Shown piece by piece: positions 35,601 through 44,650 of a DNA stretch of 55,237 nt. The notes under the pieces were generated by a model. The model worked only from the letters and a program-made list of their open reading frames with translations, did no database searches and was not told the origin of the DNA. Each line of letters begins with the position of its first letter. Within the stretch, counting starts at the first letter, position 1. A program made the translations under genes and the position numbers. Source of the DNA: Irregularibacter muris (GTDB taxonomy: Bacteria; Bacillota; Clostridia; Eubacteriales; Garciellaceae); the NCBI RefSeq assembly GCF_024622505.1, contig NZ_JANKAS010000017.1, positions 1-55,237 of the forward strand. The letters run 5' to 3'.

Positions 35601-36423
35601 AAGGATAATGAAAAGTGAAAATGAAAAAACCTTTTCCAATGAACATGAGCAGTTTATAAAAAACGTTAGAAAAAGAAAAATCATTGTATGGTGTACACAA
35701 TTGATTGTGCTGATTTTATTCTTTGCTTTTTGGGAAATAGCTGCCAATCTGAAATGGATAGACTCTTTTCTTACTAGCCAACCTAGCAGAGTATGGAATA
35801 CATTTTTAAAATTACATGGTGATGGTTCCCTCTATCAGCATATTGGAATAACTGTTGGCGAAACTGTAGCAGGTTTTGTATCAGGAACTATTTTAGGTAC
35901 ACTGATTGCCATTGTGCTTTGGTGGTCAGATTTCATATCCGAAGTGCTAGACCCCTATTTGGTCATATTAAATAGTCTGCCTAAAGTAGCTCTGGGCCCA
36001 ATCTTTATTGTTTGGGCAGGAGCAGGAGTAACAGCTATTCTGACCATGGCTTTATCTATTTCTATTTTCACTACTATTATTGGTGTATATAGTGGTTTAA
36101 GGGAAGTAGATAAGGAAAAAATCACTCTTTTAGAAACCTTCGGGGCCAATAAAAGACAGATTTTGCAAAAAGTTGTTTTACCAGCAAGCTTTCCTACTAT
36201 TATGAATGCCCTTAAAATAAATGTAGGCCTATCCTGGGTAGGTGTAATCATGGGAGAGTTTTTAGTATCCAAAGCAGGTCTTGGTTACCTTATTGTCTAC
36301 GGTAGTCAAGTTTTCCAGTTGGATTTGGTAATGACAAGTGTTATTATATTAGCCGTTGCCGCTGCAATTATGTATTTAGGTGTGGCTTATATCGAAAAAG
36401 TAGTCTTAAAGCATAGATCCTAA
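35590..36423 (+). CDS. ABC transporter permease (SsuC/TauC type)
   Basis: About six membrane segments with the EAA loop ETFGANKRQILQKVVLPAS (about residues 180-200) that contacts the ATPase. Length is 277 from the ATG at 35590, which overlaps the end of the ATPase gene by 11 bases and lies ten bases after GGAG; an ATG six bases earlier is also possible. A strong terminator follows. The module is two binding lipoproteins, one ATPase and one permease. Confidence 0.88.
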   Translation: MSPKRIMKSENEKTFSNEHEQFIKNVRKRKIIVWCTQLIVLILFFAFWEIAANLKWIDSFLTSQPSRVWNTFLKLHGDGSLYQHIGITVGETVAGFVSGTILGTLIAIVLWWSDFISEVLDPYLVILNSLPKVALGPIFIVWAGAGVTAILTMALSISIFTTIIGVYSGLREVDKEKITLLETFGANKRQILQKVVLPASFPTIMNALKINVGLSWVGVIMGEFLVSKAGLGYLIVYGSQVFQLDLVMTSVIILAVAAAIMYLGVAYIEKVVLKHRS

Positions 36424-36451
36424 GAAGAGTTGAATATTCAACTCTTCTTTT
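36422..36451 (+). terminator. terminator of the ABC importer operon
   Basis: AAGAAGAGTTGAAT pairs with ATTCAACTCTTCTT in a perfect 14-bp stem with no loop bases, followed by T4. It starts at the permease stop codon. The 224 bases between it and the YjiH gene hold no intact gene. Confidence 0.85.
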
Positions 36452-36675
36452 ATTATGATAGAGGCAGCTTGATCGTAATCGCAAGGAACCAAACTTTCCC
36501 ATTCTACAACTACAGTTACTTGTTGTTCTTTCAAATGGCGGCTTTGCTGCCTTTTTTGCTATCTAATAGAATTTTTAGATAATTTCAATTATTATTCACC
36601 ATATTGTATATTTATTCACTTTATATTAAAATAATCCTAGTGCATAATTATTTTTAAACTAAAGGAGAATTTGTA

Positions 36676-38037
36676 GTGATAAATCATAATATAAAGAAGA
36701 AATTTGCCTCGAGGGATTTATTTTTATTTATTATCCCCTCTTTAATCGGTGTTTTGATATTTATGACACCCATAAAGTATGCCGGTGAATATACTATACC
36801 TGTAGCTGTATTGTCAAATCTATTATTAGATAAATTTATAGCTATCATCCCTACCTTTATGACCATTTTCATCTGTTTAACAGGCTTGGGGACTCTTATG
36901 ACTAAATTATTCAAGCCTAGTGTGATTACTAAGAATGGTTTTTTAAATAATTTATTTAATGTTTCCCCCTTCTGGATGTTTTCCAGGCTCATGGGATTGC
37001 TTTTTGTGGTGTTAACTTATTTTCAGATAGGGCCTCAATGGATATGGTCTGAAAATACCGGAGGGTTATTGTTATATGACCTTTTGCCTATTCTATTTTC
37101 TGTATTTTTATTTGCCGGTTTCTTTTTACCCTTATTGTTGGATTTTGGATTATTAGAATTTTTCGGTGCTCTATTAAATAAAATAATGCGTCCTATATTT
37201 TCCCTTCCAGGTCGTTCCTCCATAGATTGTATTACCTCCTGGTTAGGAGATGGGACAATCGGCGTTTTATTGACCAGTAAGCAATATGAAGATGGGTATT
37301 ATACCAAAAGAGAAGCATCAGTCATTGCCACTACTTTTTCTGCTGTGTCTATCACTTTTAGTTTGGTGGTTATTTCCCAAGTGAATTTAGCTCATTTATT
37401 TATTCCTTTTTATTTAACCGTATCCTTAGCCGGGGTGGTAGCAGCCATTATTGTTCCTCGCATTCCACCTCTTTCTAGAAAATCTGATGATCTCTTTGGA
37501 AATGCTCAACCTAAGAACAATGAAAAAACACCTACGGGATATAATTCCTTTAGCTGGGGAGTAAAACAAGCTGTAGACCGTGCGGCTGAAAATAATAGTA
37601 TGGGGAATTTGTTTATAGGAGGTTCTAAAAACGTAATAGATATGTGGCTAGGGGTTACTCCTATTGTCATGGCCTTTGGTACAATGGCTTTGATTGTAGC
37701 AGAATTTACTTCAGTATTTCAGTGGCTGGGTATGCCTTTTATTCCTCTATTGAAGTTATTACAAGTACCTGAAGCTGCTATGGCATCTCAAACCTTTATT
37801 ATTGGATTTGCAGATATGTTCTTACCCTCTGTTATAGGAAGTACCATTCAGAGTGAATTAACCCGTTTTGTTATCGCCTGTGTATCTGTAACCCAGCTTA
37901 TTTATATGTCAGAAGTAGGTGGGTTGATATTGGGCTCAAAAATCCCCATATCCTTTAAGGAGTTATTTATGGTCTTTATTGAAAGAACCTTGGTTACTCT
38001 ACCAATTATTGTATTGGTAGCCCATATTATTTTCTAA
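36676..38037 (+). CDS. YjiH-family membrane protein with nucleoside-recognition (Gate) domain
   Basis: A 453-residue protein with about ten hydrophobic segments. The central GRSSIDCITSWLGDGTIGVLL region matches the Gate/nucleoside recognition domain, and the layout is that of YjiH-type proteins, which are thought to move small molecules but have no proven substrate. The start is GTG with AAAGGAG eight bases before. It lies directly after the ABC importer, on the same strand, and ends in a terminator, so it is its own unit. Confidence 0.75.
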   Translation: MINHNIKKKFASRDLFLFIIPSLIGVLIFMTPIKYAGEYTIPVAVLSNLLLDKFIAIIPTFMTIFICLTGLGTLMTKLFKPSVITKNGFLNNLFNVSPFWMFSRLMGLLFVVLTYFQIGPQWIWSENTGGLLLYDLLPILFSVFLFAGFFLPLLLDFGLLEFFGALLNKIMRPIFSLPGRSSIDCITSWLGDGTIGVLLTSKQYEDGYYTKREASVIATTFSAVSITFSLVVISQVNLAHLFIPFYLTVSLAGVVAAIIVPRIPPLSRKSDDLFGNAQPKNNEKTPTGYNSFSWGVKQAVDRAAENNSMGNLFIGGSKNVIDMWLGVTPIVMAFGTMALIVAEFTSVFQWLGMPFIPLLKLLQVPEAAMASQTFIIGFADMFLPSVIGSTIQSELTRFVIACVSVTQLIYMSEVGGLILGSKIPISFKELFMVFIERTLVTLPIIVLVAHIIF

Positions 38038-38040
38038 TAA

Positions 38041-38077
38041 TAAAGCAGCATATTTTTATAATATGCTGCTTTATTTC
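38041..38077. terminator. bidirectional terminator after YjiH gene
   Basis: TAAAGCAGCATAT (38041-38053) pairs exactly with ATATGCTGCTTTA (38061-38073) with a seven-base loop and following T. It lies between the convergent ends of the YjiH and transglycosylase genes. Confidence 0.85.
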
Positions 38078-38150
38078 ATCGTATTTTTATCTAAGAATTT
38101 GCCTATGTCCTCTCCTGATTTTCCAATCTCTAGGCTTCAGGTTTTGCATT

Positions 38151-38798
38151 TTACTCTATATACCCCTTTTCCTTCATTAACCTTAATACTAAGGTTTGTC
38201 TCTTTTGAGCTTGTTCTAAGTGTTCTTCGGGATTATAAATACTCGGTCCCTTTAATACTCCGGCCAAAAGGGCACATTCTTCTGTGTTTAAATCTTGAAC
38301 CTCTTTATGAAAAAAGCTTTGGCTAGCTTCCTGTATACCATAGGCACCGGCACCAAAATAACTATTGTTTAAATACATTTCCAATATTTCTTCTTTGCTA
38401 TAGGTCCTCTCTAACTTCCATGCTAAAAATAGTTCCTTTATCTTTCTATTTAGCGTTTTCTCTTGGGTTAGAAATAGATTTTTGGCAAGTTGTTGGGTGA
38501 TGGTACTGCCTCCTTGCTCAAGACTTCTTTCTTTGATATTGGTATAAAGGGCTCTCCCAAAACCCAAAACATCGAATCCATGATGGGAAAAAAACCTATG
38601 GTCCTCTACCGAGACTACTGCATGAATAAGATCTTGGGGGATTTCCTCATAATTTATGTAATTACTAGTGGTTGCGGACACTTGGGCGGTAAGATTATCC
38701 TTTATGTTATAGCTACTATTGTTTGTCTCTATGACATAACTACTAGCTGTAAATACTAGAATCATGATAATAATGAACAAAGATACTATTCTTTTCAT
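38151..38798 (-). CDS. monofunctional peptidoglycan glycosyltransferase (GT51)
   Basis: N-terminal membrane anchor (about residues 5-22) and a GT51 domain. Catalytic E65 lies in SVEDHRFFSHHG, and GGSTITQQLAKN, RKIKELFLAWKLE and EILEMYLNNSYFGAGAYG are the conserved motifs. It ends after GVLKGPSIYNP with no transpeptidase domain, so it polymerises lipid II glycan strands without cross-linking. It is 215 residues, similar to MtgA-type enzymes. Confidence 0.9.
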   Translation of the reverse strand: MKRIVSLFIIIMILVFTASSYVIETNNSSYNIKDNLTAQVSATTSNYINYEEIPQDLIHAVVSVEDHRFFSHHGFDVLGFGRALYTNIKERSLEQGGSTITQQLAKNLFLTQEKTLNRKIKELFLAWKLERTYSKEEILEMYLNNSYFGAGAYGIQEASQSFFHKEVQDLNTEECALLAGVLKGPSIYNPEEHLEQAQKRQTLVLRLMKEKGYIE

Positions 38799-38934
38799 TC
38801 TTCCTTATCCTTTCTCTTTAGTAATTTATGCCATTCTCCTATAATAAACTTAACATATTCATTCTCTTAAAATTTCAACCAATATGTAAATTTATTATAT
38901 CCTCTTTGAAAACTCTAAGATTTTTTCCAAAAAA

Positions 38935-38967
38935 CCAAAGATATCCCTATTACAGGGATATCTTTGG
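38935..38967 (-). terminator. terminator after CMD-family gene
   Basis: CCAAAGATATCCCT pairs exactly with AGGGATATCTTTGG (14 bp, five-base loop). On the minus strand a T6 run follows. It ends the carboxymuconolactone decarboxylase-like gene and separates it from the glycosyltransferase gene. Confidence 0.85.
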
Positions 38968-38982
38968 CAGTTCTATTGAGAT

Positions 38983-39285
38983 TTACTTTTCAAAAGCAGA
39001 AAGTCCTGCAATTAATGTTTTATTGGCAGCCACCATATAGGCAATTCTTAGGGTTTCTTTTATCTCTCCCTCTGTAACTCCCATATTTCTAGCGGTTTGC
39101 GCTAGAGATTTTACGCCCTCTCCTGATCCTGCTAATGCATCTAGGGCCATGGTAATAAGAAGTTTTGATTTGATATCCAATTCTCCTTGTTGATTAGCTA
39201 AATCCATATTCTGACTTACTACATTAAATAATTCTGGATCCAGATCTTTTAACACCTCTATAAAAGGTGGGTATTGTTTTTCCAT
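38983..39285 (-). CDS. carboxymuconolactone decarboxylase (CMD/AhpD-like) family protein without Cys
   Basis: A 100-residue all-helical protein of the CMD fold (KSKLLITMALDALAGSGEGVKSLAQTARNMGVTEGEIKETLRIAYMVAA). AhpD relatives use a CxxC pair for peroxide reduction; this protein contains no cysteine at all, so it is not a thiol peroxidase partner. Its role is unknown. GAGAGGAGATATT precedes the ATG. Confidence 0.75.
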   Translation of the reverse strand: MEKQYPPFIEVLKDLDPELFNVVSQNMDLANQQGELDIKSKLLITMALDALAGSGEGVKSLAQTARNMGVTEGEIKETLRIAYMVAANKTLIAGLSAFEK

Positions 39286-39386
39286 GCTAATATCTCCTCT
39301 CTTATTGTCATTACTGCTAATTATTATTTCGCCAATTAATTTAAAAATCCTTTTACAATCTTTATAGGAAGAAATAGCATGATTTG

Positions 39387-39704
39387 TCAGATGAGCTGTA
39401 TAAGTCTTTCCTTGGCCATATCCAAGGCTCTTTGAAATTCTTCTTCACTTTCTTGCATAAAATATATGCTCTCATCAATTTCTTCTTTTTCTTTGGCATA
39501 ATTAAATTGATTCACTGCAACCTGCAAGTGACGATCAGCTATTATCACCTGTTTTAATGTCTTTATGGCTAAGGCCTTGTTATTCTTCAAGTTATTGATT
39601 ACACCTTGGTCAATAATTTTCTCCCCTGATTTTTTTCCCATCAGGTGTTTGATGATTAGCTTGAGTATTTCCCAATGCCATTGATTTTTTATCCTATTTC
39701 CCAT
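39387..39704 (-). CDS. hypothetical 105-residue charged helical protein
   Basis: Not recognised. It is rich in Lys, Glu and Gln with predicted long helices (ALAIKTLKQVIIADRHLQVA, EKEEIDESIYFMQESEEEF). No signal or membrane segment is seen. It starts two bases after the holin-like small membrane gene stop, so both are in one unit. AGGGA lies before the ATG. Confidence 0.55.
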   Translation of the reverse strand: MGNRIKNQWHWEILKLIIKHLMGKKSGEKIIDQGVINNLKNNKALAIKTLKQVIIADRHLQVAVNQFNYAKEKEEIDESIYFMQESEEEFQRALDMAKERLIQLI

Positions 39705-39706
39705 GA

Positions 39707-39973
39707 TTATTCCCTGCTTAATATAGCTTGGGTGGTGTTTTTAACCCCTGAATATAATCCTGAGGCTGAAAGGCCTAGCATGATTCCTACCAAGATGGAA
39801 ATTTTAAAATTTTCAGGGTATACATATATAATAGAAATAACAATTCCAATGATTAAATTCCAAATAGGAGTCCATTTTCTAGGAAGCTTTATCATTTGTG
39901 CAAGCTTAGCTAATGCTATCATCAAGGGCACAAAAATACTGGCCTTTGAAAAGACATCAAAAATCTCGTTCAT
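39707..39973 (-). CDS. small holin-like membrane protein
   Basis: An 88-residue protein with three hydrophobic stretches (about 11-25, 38-52, 58-75) separated by basic residues. The arrangement resembles small phage holins of the Hol44/BlyA kind, which form membrane pores, but no endolysin or phage gene lies nearby. The ATG at 39973 is six bases after GGAGG. It is followed by the 105-residue gene in the same unit. Function unknown. Confidence 0.5.
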   Translation of the reverse strand: MNEIFDVFSKASIFVPLMIALAKLAQMIKLPRKWTPIWNLIIGIVISIIYVYPENFKISILVGIMLGLSASGLYSGVKNTTQAILSRE

Positions 39974-40085
39974 ATCCATCCTCCTCTATATAATTATTTC
40001 CTGTTTTAGAGCTAATTTGAAATATTAAAACAGGTTCATTATAACTATATGAAAGGATTAGATTGTACCATGCAGAATATTTCTA

Positions 40086-40802
40086 TTAATTTTCTACTAG
40101 AATAGTAGCACTTATTTTTATATTGGGGTAAAAGGATTTGTATCTTAAAAATTGTATTTCATCCTCTGTACCCTTTCCTTCTGTAAGTTCTATAACAATG
40201 CGGGTTTTTTTCTCATTAATATAAACTCTTTTTACTTTCTGGCCACCAGTAATAACAAGATATTCATAAATATTTCCCTCTTTTTTATAAAAATACTGCT
40301 CTTTATTGGTTGCCTTTTTTATCTTCTCTAGAGAGTCCATAAACCAATCGTAGGCATTTTGCTCCAAGGTATTTTCAAAGAATATATCATCTTTATCTCC
40401 ATCAAAAATTATTTGGTGGTTTAAAAGATAATTTCCCTCTTTGTCCCTTTTTTGAGGTAAGCTTTCAACCTCTGACAAGATAAAAGAGCCATCCTCTACC
40501 AGGAGTTTTAAGGTTCGATCATATTTTATAAAGTAGTATTCCTGTTCTTTACTTTGCTTTTCATCCAACTTCCAACCATACTCCTTAACCTTATCCTGAA
40601 AGGACTTTGGGATTCCTGAAGAAACTTTTATATTTTCCCAATGATATTGAAATTGTGTATCATCCTCTTGGGTCTCTATAAACTCGGCTTCCTCAGGAAT
40701 TGGAAAATCCTTTATTTCCTTACTCTCAATGAATACCTCTTTTGAGGCACACCCCATGAATAAAAATAAAACACATGCAATAACTATTAAACAACGTTTC
40801 AT
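40086..40802 (-). CDS. hypothetical lipoprotein
   Basis: Signal peptide with lipobox LFMGC (Cys18), then 220 residues with alternating strands and charged loops. There is no recognised domain. It contains EGKGTEDEIQFLR near its end. The gene is preceded by GAGGAG eight bases before the ATG and stands alone. Probably attached to the outer face of the membrane; role unknown. Confidence 0.65.
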   Translation of the reverse strand: MKRCLIVIACVLFLFMGCASKEVFIESKEIKDFPIPEEAEFIETQEDDTQFQYHWENIKVSSGIPKSFQDKVKEYGWKLDEKQSKEQEYYFIKYDRTLKLLVEDGSFILSEVESLPQKRDKEGNYLLNHQIIFDGDKDDIFFENTLEQNAYDWFMDSLEKIKKATNKEQYFYKKEGNIYEYLVITGGQKVKRVYINEKKTRIVIELTEGKGTEDEIQFLRYKSFYPNIKISATILVEN

Positions 40803-40944
40803 GATATTTTCTCCTCACGTTTTCTCTGGTATAAACTCATAACCCCATTGTAAAATGCACTTTCGTTATTATTGTAACATAAACTATAATTTTTTCTTAC
40901 ATATTGCCTATCCTTTGTCATTATATAAAATCATAGGCAATATA

Positions 40945-42249
40945 TCAATTATTTGAGGGTTGCCAAGCCAGAGAAATTCCTGTTGCTGCCTTTATATCTT
41001 GGTTAAAACAAACCAAATCTTCCACCGATACATCCTTTATATCCTTCTTCCCTACTAGGCCTGTAAGCATTGCCATTTCCATGGTAGAGGCCTTTATAAA
41101 GTTTGCCAATTCTTGAGCTCCGGCTTCCCAATCCAACTTATCTGTATGTTTTCCCCAGGATAAATATAATTCTGCTGGCGAGGTGCCCATGGGCACTTTT
41201 TGCAATTGGGAGTAGACCATGGCGATTAAAGCCGATTGTCCTGCATAAACAGCATCAGCACCTAAGGCTAGAGCTTTCATATAGTCTCCACTATCTCTTA
41301 GGCCCCCTACTGCAATTAAGGATATATTCTCTTTTACGCCTTTTTTTACCAAATAATGATAGGCCCTAGGAATAGCAAATAATAAGGGAATTGTGGCATT
41401 ATCCATGCTTACCTTTGGTGACCCTGCTGTACCCCCTCCTGCTCCATCTATGGTGACAAAATCACATCTCGCTTCAATGATTTCATCTAAATCCTTTTCT
41501 ATATTTCCTGCGGCAATCTTGGCTCCAATAGGAATATCATCTCGGATTTTTCTTAGGTTTTCTACAATATGCTTTAGGCTTTTCCCTTCTTTAATTTCAG
41601 GATGTAAAATAGGTCGCATAGCACTTTGACCTTTTTCTAGATTTAGATGTCTGGCTAGTTCTTCATCAATATCCGTAGATTCTACCGTTTCTGTGAGGGG
41701 ACCCATGGAGGCCTGGCCAAATCTTATCTCTATGGCATCAGCTTGTTTTAATTCTTCTTCACGATTGCCATATCTTGCCCTATTGTATTGCACAATATAG
41801 TATTTTGCCTGTTCTCTCTCAGGTAAATAAAATCCCGCATCTCCAGAATTACAAGCGGTTCCAGCCAAAGCTGTACCCTTTCCCCATGCCTTTTTTGCTT
41901 CCTTACTTATGGAAATTCCATAAGCCATTGCTGTAGCCATAATAGGAGTAGGTAGTCGTAGGGGAATTTTTGCCTTAGGTCCTATTCTTACTTGGGTATT
42001 GACCTCTAAGGGATCCACTGGTTTTTTAGCAATCATAGCCGGTACAAATCTTAACTCGTCAAAATAGGGAAACTTTATAGAAGTTCCATATATTTCTGTC
42101 ACTGGCACTCCATGCTCTGCCCTCTCTCCTATAGCTCCTATTTTCAATAAGTCAAAACCATAAGTCATATTCGGGGCTTTCACACTTTCAATTTCTCGCA
42201 TTCTTTCTAAAAACATTTCCATAATCTTTTGGGACCATTCTTCGATCAT
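40945..42249 (-). CDS. FMN-dependent glutamate synthase-like protein (single domain)
   Basis: A 434-residue protein corresponding to the synthase/FMN domain of the large GltB subunit: GTACNSGDAGFYLPE, PIGAKIAAGN, DGAGGGTAGSPKV, AVGGLRDSGDYMKALALGADAVYAG. The amidotransferase domain and small subunit are absent, which is typical of archaeal-type or stand-alone glutamate synthase-like proteins in anaerobes. AAGGAAGGAAAG precedes the ATG. Glutamate synthesis is not proven; many members have other flavin-dependent roles. Confidence 0.85.
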   Translation of the reverse strand: MIEEWSQKIMEMFLERMREIESVKAPNMTYGFDLLKIGAIGERAEHGVPVTEIYGTSIKFPYFDELRFVPAMIAKKPVDPLEVNTQVRIGPKAKIPLRLPTPIMATAMAYGISISKEAKKAWGKGTALAGTACNSGDAGFYLPEREQAKYYIVQYNRARYGNREEELKQADAIEIRFGQASMGPLTETVESTDIDEELARHLNLEKGQSAMRPILHPEIKEGKSLKHIVENLRKIRDDIPIGAKIAAGNIEKDLDEIIEARCDFVTIDGAGGGTAGSPKVSMDNATIPLLFAIPRAYHYLVKKGVKENISLIAVGGLRDSGDYMKALALGADAVYAGQSALIAMVYSQLQKVPMGTSPAELYLSWGKHTDKLDWEAGAQELANFIKASTMEMAMLTGLVGKKDIKDVSVEDLVCFNQDIKAATGISLAWQPSNN

Positions 42250-42299
42250 TTCTTTCCTTCCTTTCTATTGGTTTACTGTTAGTATGCTCTTCTTGAAAG

Positions 42300-42333
42300 G
42301 AAAAAAACAAAAACTGTACATGATGTACAGTTT
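42300..42333 (-). terminator. terminator after zinc operon
   Basis: AAACTGTACA (42311-42320) pairs with TGTACAGTTT (42324-42333) with a TGA loop, and on the minus strand the stem is followed by TTTTTGTTTTTTT. It ends the znu operon. Because the stem is palindromic it could also bind a regulator, but the T-run makes terminator the better reading. Confidence 0.8.
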
Positions 42334-42383
42334 CAAATTATAAATGGATATACTTTACTATTGTAAGTTAAGAAAGATATATT

Positions 42384-43337
42384 TTATCTAGATACGCCCA
42401 AAGCCTGCTGTAGTTTTTCCAAATTTTCTCTCATAATAGAGATGTATTCTTTTCCACTATCCATTTCCTCTTGGGTTAGTCCATCTAAAGAATGCAATAC
42501 ATCCACTTTAGCTCCAGTTTCCTCTGCCAGTACATTTGCAAGTTTTGGACTACTTAAATTTTCAAAGAAAATAGTAGTAAGTTCTTTCTCCTTCATCAGG
42601 GAAGTTATCTCCGCCAGTTTTGTAGAACTGGGTTCCACTTGGGGAGCAATGCCGGCAATGGGTACTTGTGTTAAGTCATATCGCCTTGCCAAATAGCCAA
42701 AAGCTGCATGGGCTACAACAAATTCTTTTTTCTCTATATGGGCAAGATTTTGTTGATAATCTTCATCAAGGGTTGCTAGGTCTTCTTTAAAATCTCCAAA
42801 GTTTTTTTCATAGTCTTCTTTATTCGTCTGATCTACTTTTATAAGTATATCTTTGATGGCCTCTGCCATTTTTTCTGCTATGGTTGGATCTAGCCAAATA
42901 TGAGGATCATAGGTACCATGATGATGGTCTTGTTCATGCTGATGGTCATGCTCCTGTTCATCGGACTGAATATAATCAATACCTTCTATCTCTCCCACTG
43001 CTAAGGTTTGTATTTCTGTGCCTTTAAGGGAGCCGGCTAATTTTTCTGCCCAGGGGTCCATTTCTAAGCCATTGTACAGCAAGATTTTAGACCTTTCTAT
43101 GTTGGCAACGGTTTTTGCGCTGGGTTCCCATGAATGGGGCTCTGCCCCCGGAGGCACCAATAATTCTACTTGAATATTATCCCCACCTATTTTTCTAGCA
43201 AAATCATATACGGGGTATATACTGGCATATACCCTAACTTTTTCATCCTCATTTGTTTCCTCAGGCTCCTGGGAACAAGAGGTAAAGGTAAATAGCAAAA
43301 TGGTGATCATCAATATCATAAATATTTTATTTTTCAT
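42384..43337 (-). CDS. znuA: zinc ABC transporter substrate-binding lipoprotein
   Basis: Lipobox TFTSC (Cys21) and a cluster A-I metal-binding protein fold. His ligands lie in GAEPHSWEP, DPHIWLDP and AHAAFGYL, and a His-rich acidic loop EHDHQHEQDHHHG near residue 130 is typical of ZnuA and distinguishes it from manganese proteins. Length 317. It is last in the znuC-znuB-zur-znuA operon, 11 bases after zur. It supplies zinc to ZnuBC. Confidence 0.93.
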   Translation of the reverse strand: MKNKIFMILMITILLFTFTSCSQEPEETNEDEKVRVYASIYPVYDFARKIGGDNIQVELLVPPGAEPHSWEPSAKTVANIERSKILLYNGLEMDPWAEKLAGSLKGTEIQTLAVGEIEGIDYIQSDEQEHDHQHEQDHHHGTYDPHIWLDPTIAEKMAEAIKDILIKVDQTNKEDYEKNFGDFKEDLATLDEDYQQNLAHIEKKEFVVAHAAFGYLARRYDLTQVPIAGIAPQVEPSSTKLAEITSLMKEKELTTIFFENLSSPKLANVLAEETGAKVDVLHSLDGLTQEEMDSGKEYISIMRENLEKLQQALGVSR

Positions 43338-43348
43338 TTTTTATCCTC

Positions 43349-43789
43349 CTATTGACTTTTCTCGTTTACACTGCACTTTTCACAATAACCAAAAATTTCA
43401 AAATGATGTTCTAGGGGGATTAGTTGTTTAAGCTTTAATTGTTCTTCCATTTGTTTCAAAGGGCAAAACTCAATGACTTCTGTCTTGCCACAGTCTTTAC
43501 ATATAAAATGATGATGATGCTTCTTTAACTCCCTTAGTTTGTAAGTGCTATGGTCCTCCCCTGTATGGATTTTATGTATAATGTCTACTTCCTCTAGTAA
43601 CTCTAAATTGCGATAAACAGTAGAAAAATTAAGACCTGGATATACTTTCTGTACCTTTTCATAGATTTTTTGAGCACTTAAAAGACTATCCTGAAATTCT
43701 AAAAAAACCTCTAAAATAAATTTTCTTTGATTGGTAATTTTATATCCCTTTTCCCGTAATCTCTTTTCTATATCTTCTAGAGTATTCAT
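43349..43789 (-). CDS. zur: Fur-family metal-responsive repressor (Zur-like)
   Basis: Fur-family repressor with N-terminal winged helix and C-terminal metal and dimer domain. The HHHHF cluster (about residue 88) and two CxxC pairs (CKDC, CEKC) provide metal sites. Its place inside the zinc operon makes Zur more likely than PerR or Fur. Length 146 from the ATG at 43789, which follows GGGGTGAG; an upstream GTG has no ribosome site. The operator candidate is at 45420-45434, giving autoregulation. Confidence 0.85.
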   Translation of the reverse strand: MNTLEDIEKRLREKGYKITNQRKFILEVFLEFQDSLLSAQKIYEKVQKVYPGLNFSTVYRNLELLEEVDIIHKIHTGEDHSTYKLRELKKHHHHFICKDCGKTEVIEFCPLKQMEEQLKLKQLIPLEHHFEIFGYCEKCSVNEKSQ

Positions 43790-43808
43790 AAACTCACCCC
43801 GTTTTTCA

Positions 43809-44639
43809 TCATGCTTCACTATGCTTTCTTTGTAACCTTCTTTTTATAGATCTAAATAACAAAACCATGATCAATATAAATACACTTAATAGTACAATGG
43901 TTCCCCCGGGTGCCAGTTCCCAATAAAAGGATATAATGATGCCTAGAATAACCGAAGCTAGAGAGAAAGCAATGGCATATAGGATTGTCTTTTTAAAAGA
44001 AAGTTCCAGTTGGATGGCGGCAGCTACTGGAATAACCATTAAAGAAGAAACCAACAGTATTCCCACCACCCTCATAGAAATGGTAATGGTAAAGGCAATA
44101 AGTATAGTGAAGAATATATTTATTTTTTCTACGGCAACTCCTGCGATTTTTGCTCCTTCTTCGTCAAAGGCAATAAGGAATAAACTTTTAAAAAGATAAA
44201 GAATAGTGATACAAATAAATATTCCCAGGGCAATAATCAGATATAAATCCTGAGGCAATACCGTAGTAAGACTACCAAAAAGATAGCCCATTAAATCAAT
44301 ATTTACATTATGGGCTAAACTAATAAGGACTACCGCTAGACCAATTCCTCCTGAAAGGATTATGGCAATGGCCACTTCCCCATACTCTCCATAACTTTTT
44401 CTTAATTTTTCAATACCTAAAGCCGCCGCTACAGTAAAAACTAGAGAACCAGCCATGGGAGTTGTTCCTGTTAAAAATGCCGCTGCTACACCGGCCAGTG
44501 CTACATGAGAAAGACTATCTCCCACCATGGACATCCTGCGTAACACTAGAAATACGCCTATCATAGGGCATATAACACCAATAATCAATCCACTCACAAT
44601 TGCCCTTTGCATAAAACTATATTGCAATATTTCTACCAT
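43809..44639 (-). CDS. znuB: zinc ABC transporter permease
   Basis: Eight hydrophobic segments and the family motifs LVLRRMSMVGDSLSHVALAGVA (about residues 32-53) and LFDEEGAKIAGV-like EEGAKIAGV. Length 276. The ATG at 44639 is six bases from GGGGGG; an ATG two codons earlier abuts the site. It begins 11 bases after znuC. Confidence 0.92.
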   Translation of the reverse strand: MVEILQYSFMQRAIVSGLIIGVICPMIGVFLVLRRMSMVGDSLSHVALAGVAAAFLTGTTPMAGSLVFTVAAALGIEKLRKSYGEYGEVAIAIILSGGIGLAVVLISLAHNVNIDLMGYLFGSLTTVLPQDLYLIIALGIFICITILYLFKSLFLIAFDEEGAKIAGVAVEKINIFFTILIAFTITISMRVVGILLVSSLMVIPVAAAIQLELSFKKTILYAIAFSLASVILGIIISFYWELAPGGTIVLLSVFILIMVLLFRSIKRRLQRKHSEA

Positions 44640-44650
44640 ATTCATCCCCC

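Noticed and set aside
36452-36675. Minus-strand coding-looking scrap (LKEQQVTVVVEWESL) before the YjiH gene
   Set aside because: No start codon or ribosome site, runs into a terminator and matches no family I know; too short to support.
39387-39973. Prophage remnant suggested by the holin-like protein
   Set aside because: No endolysin, integrase, terminase or structural phage gene lies nearby; the pair looks like an ordinary small operon.
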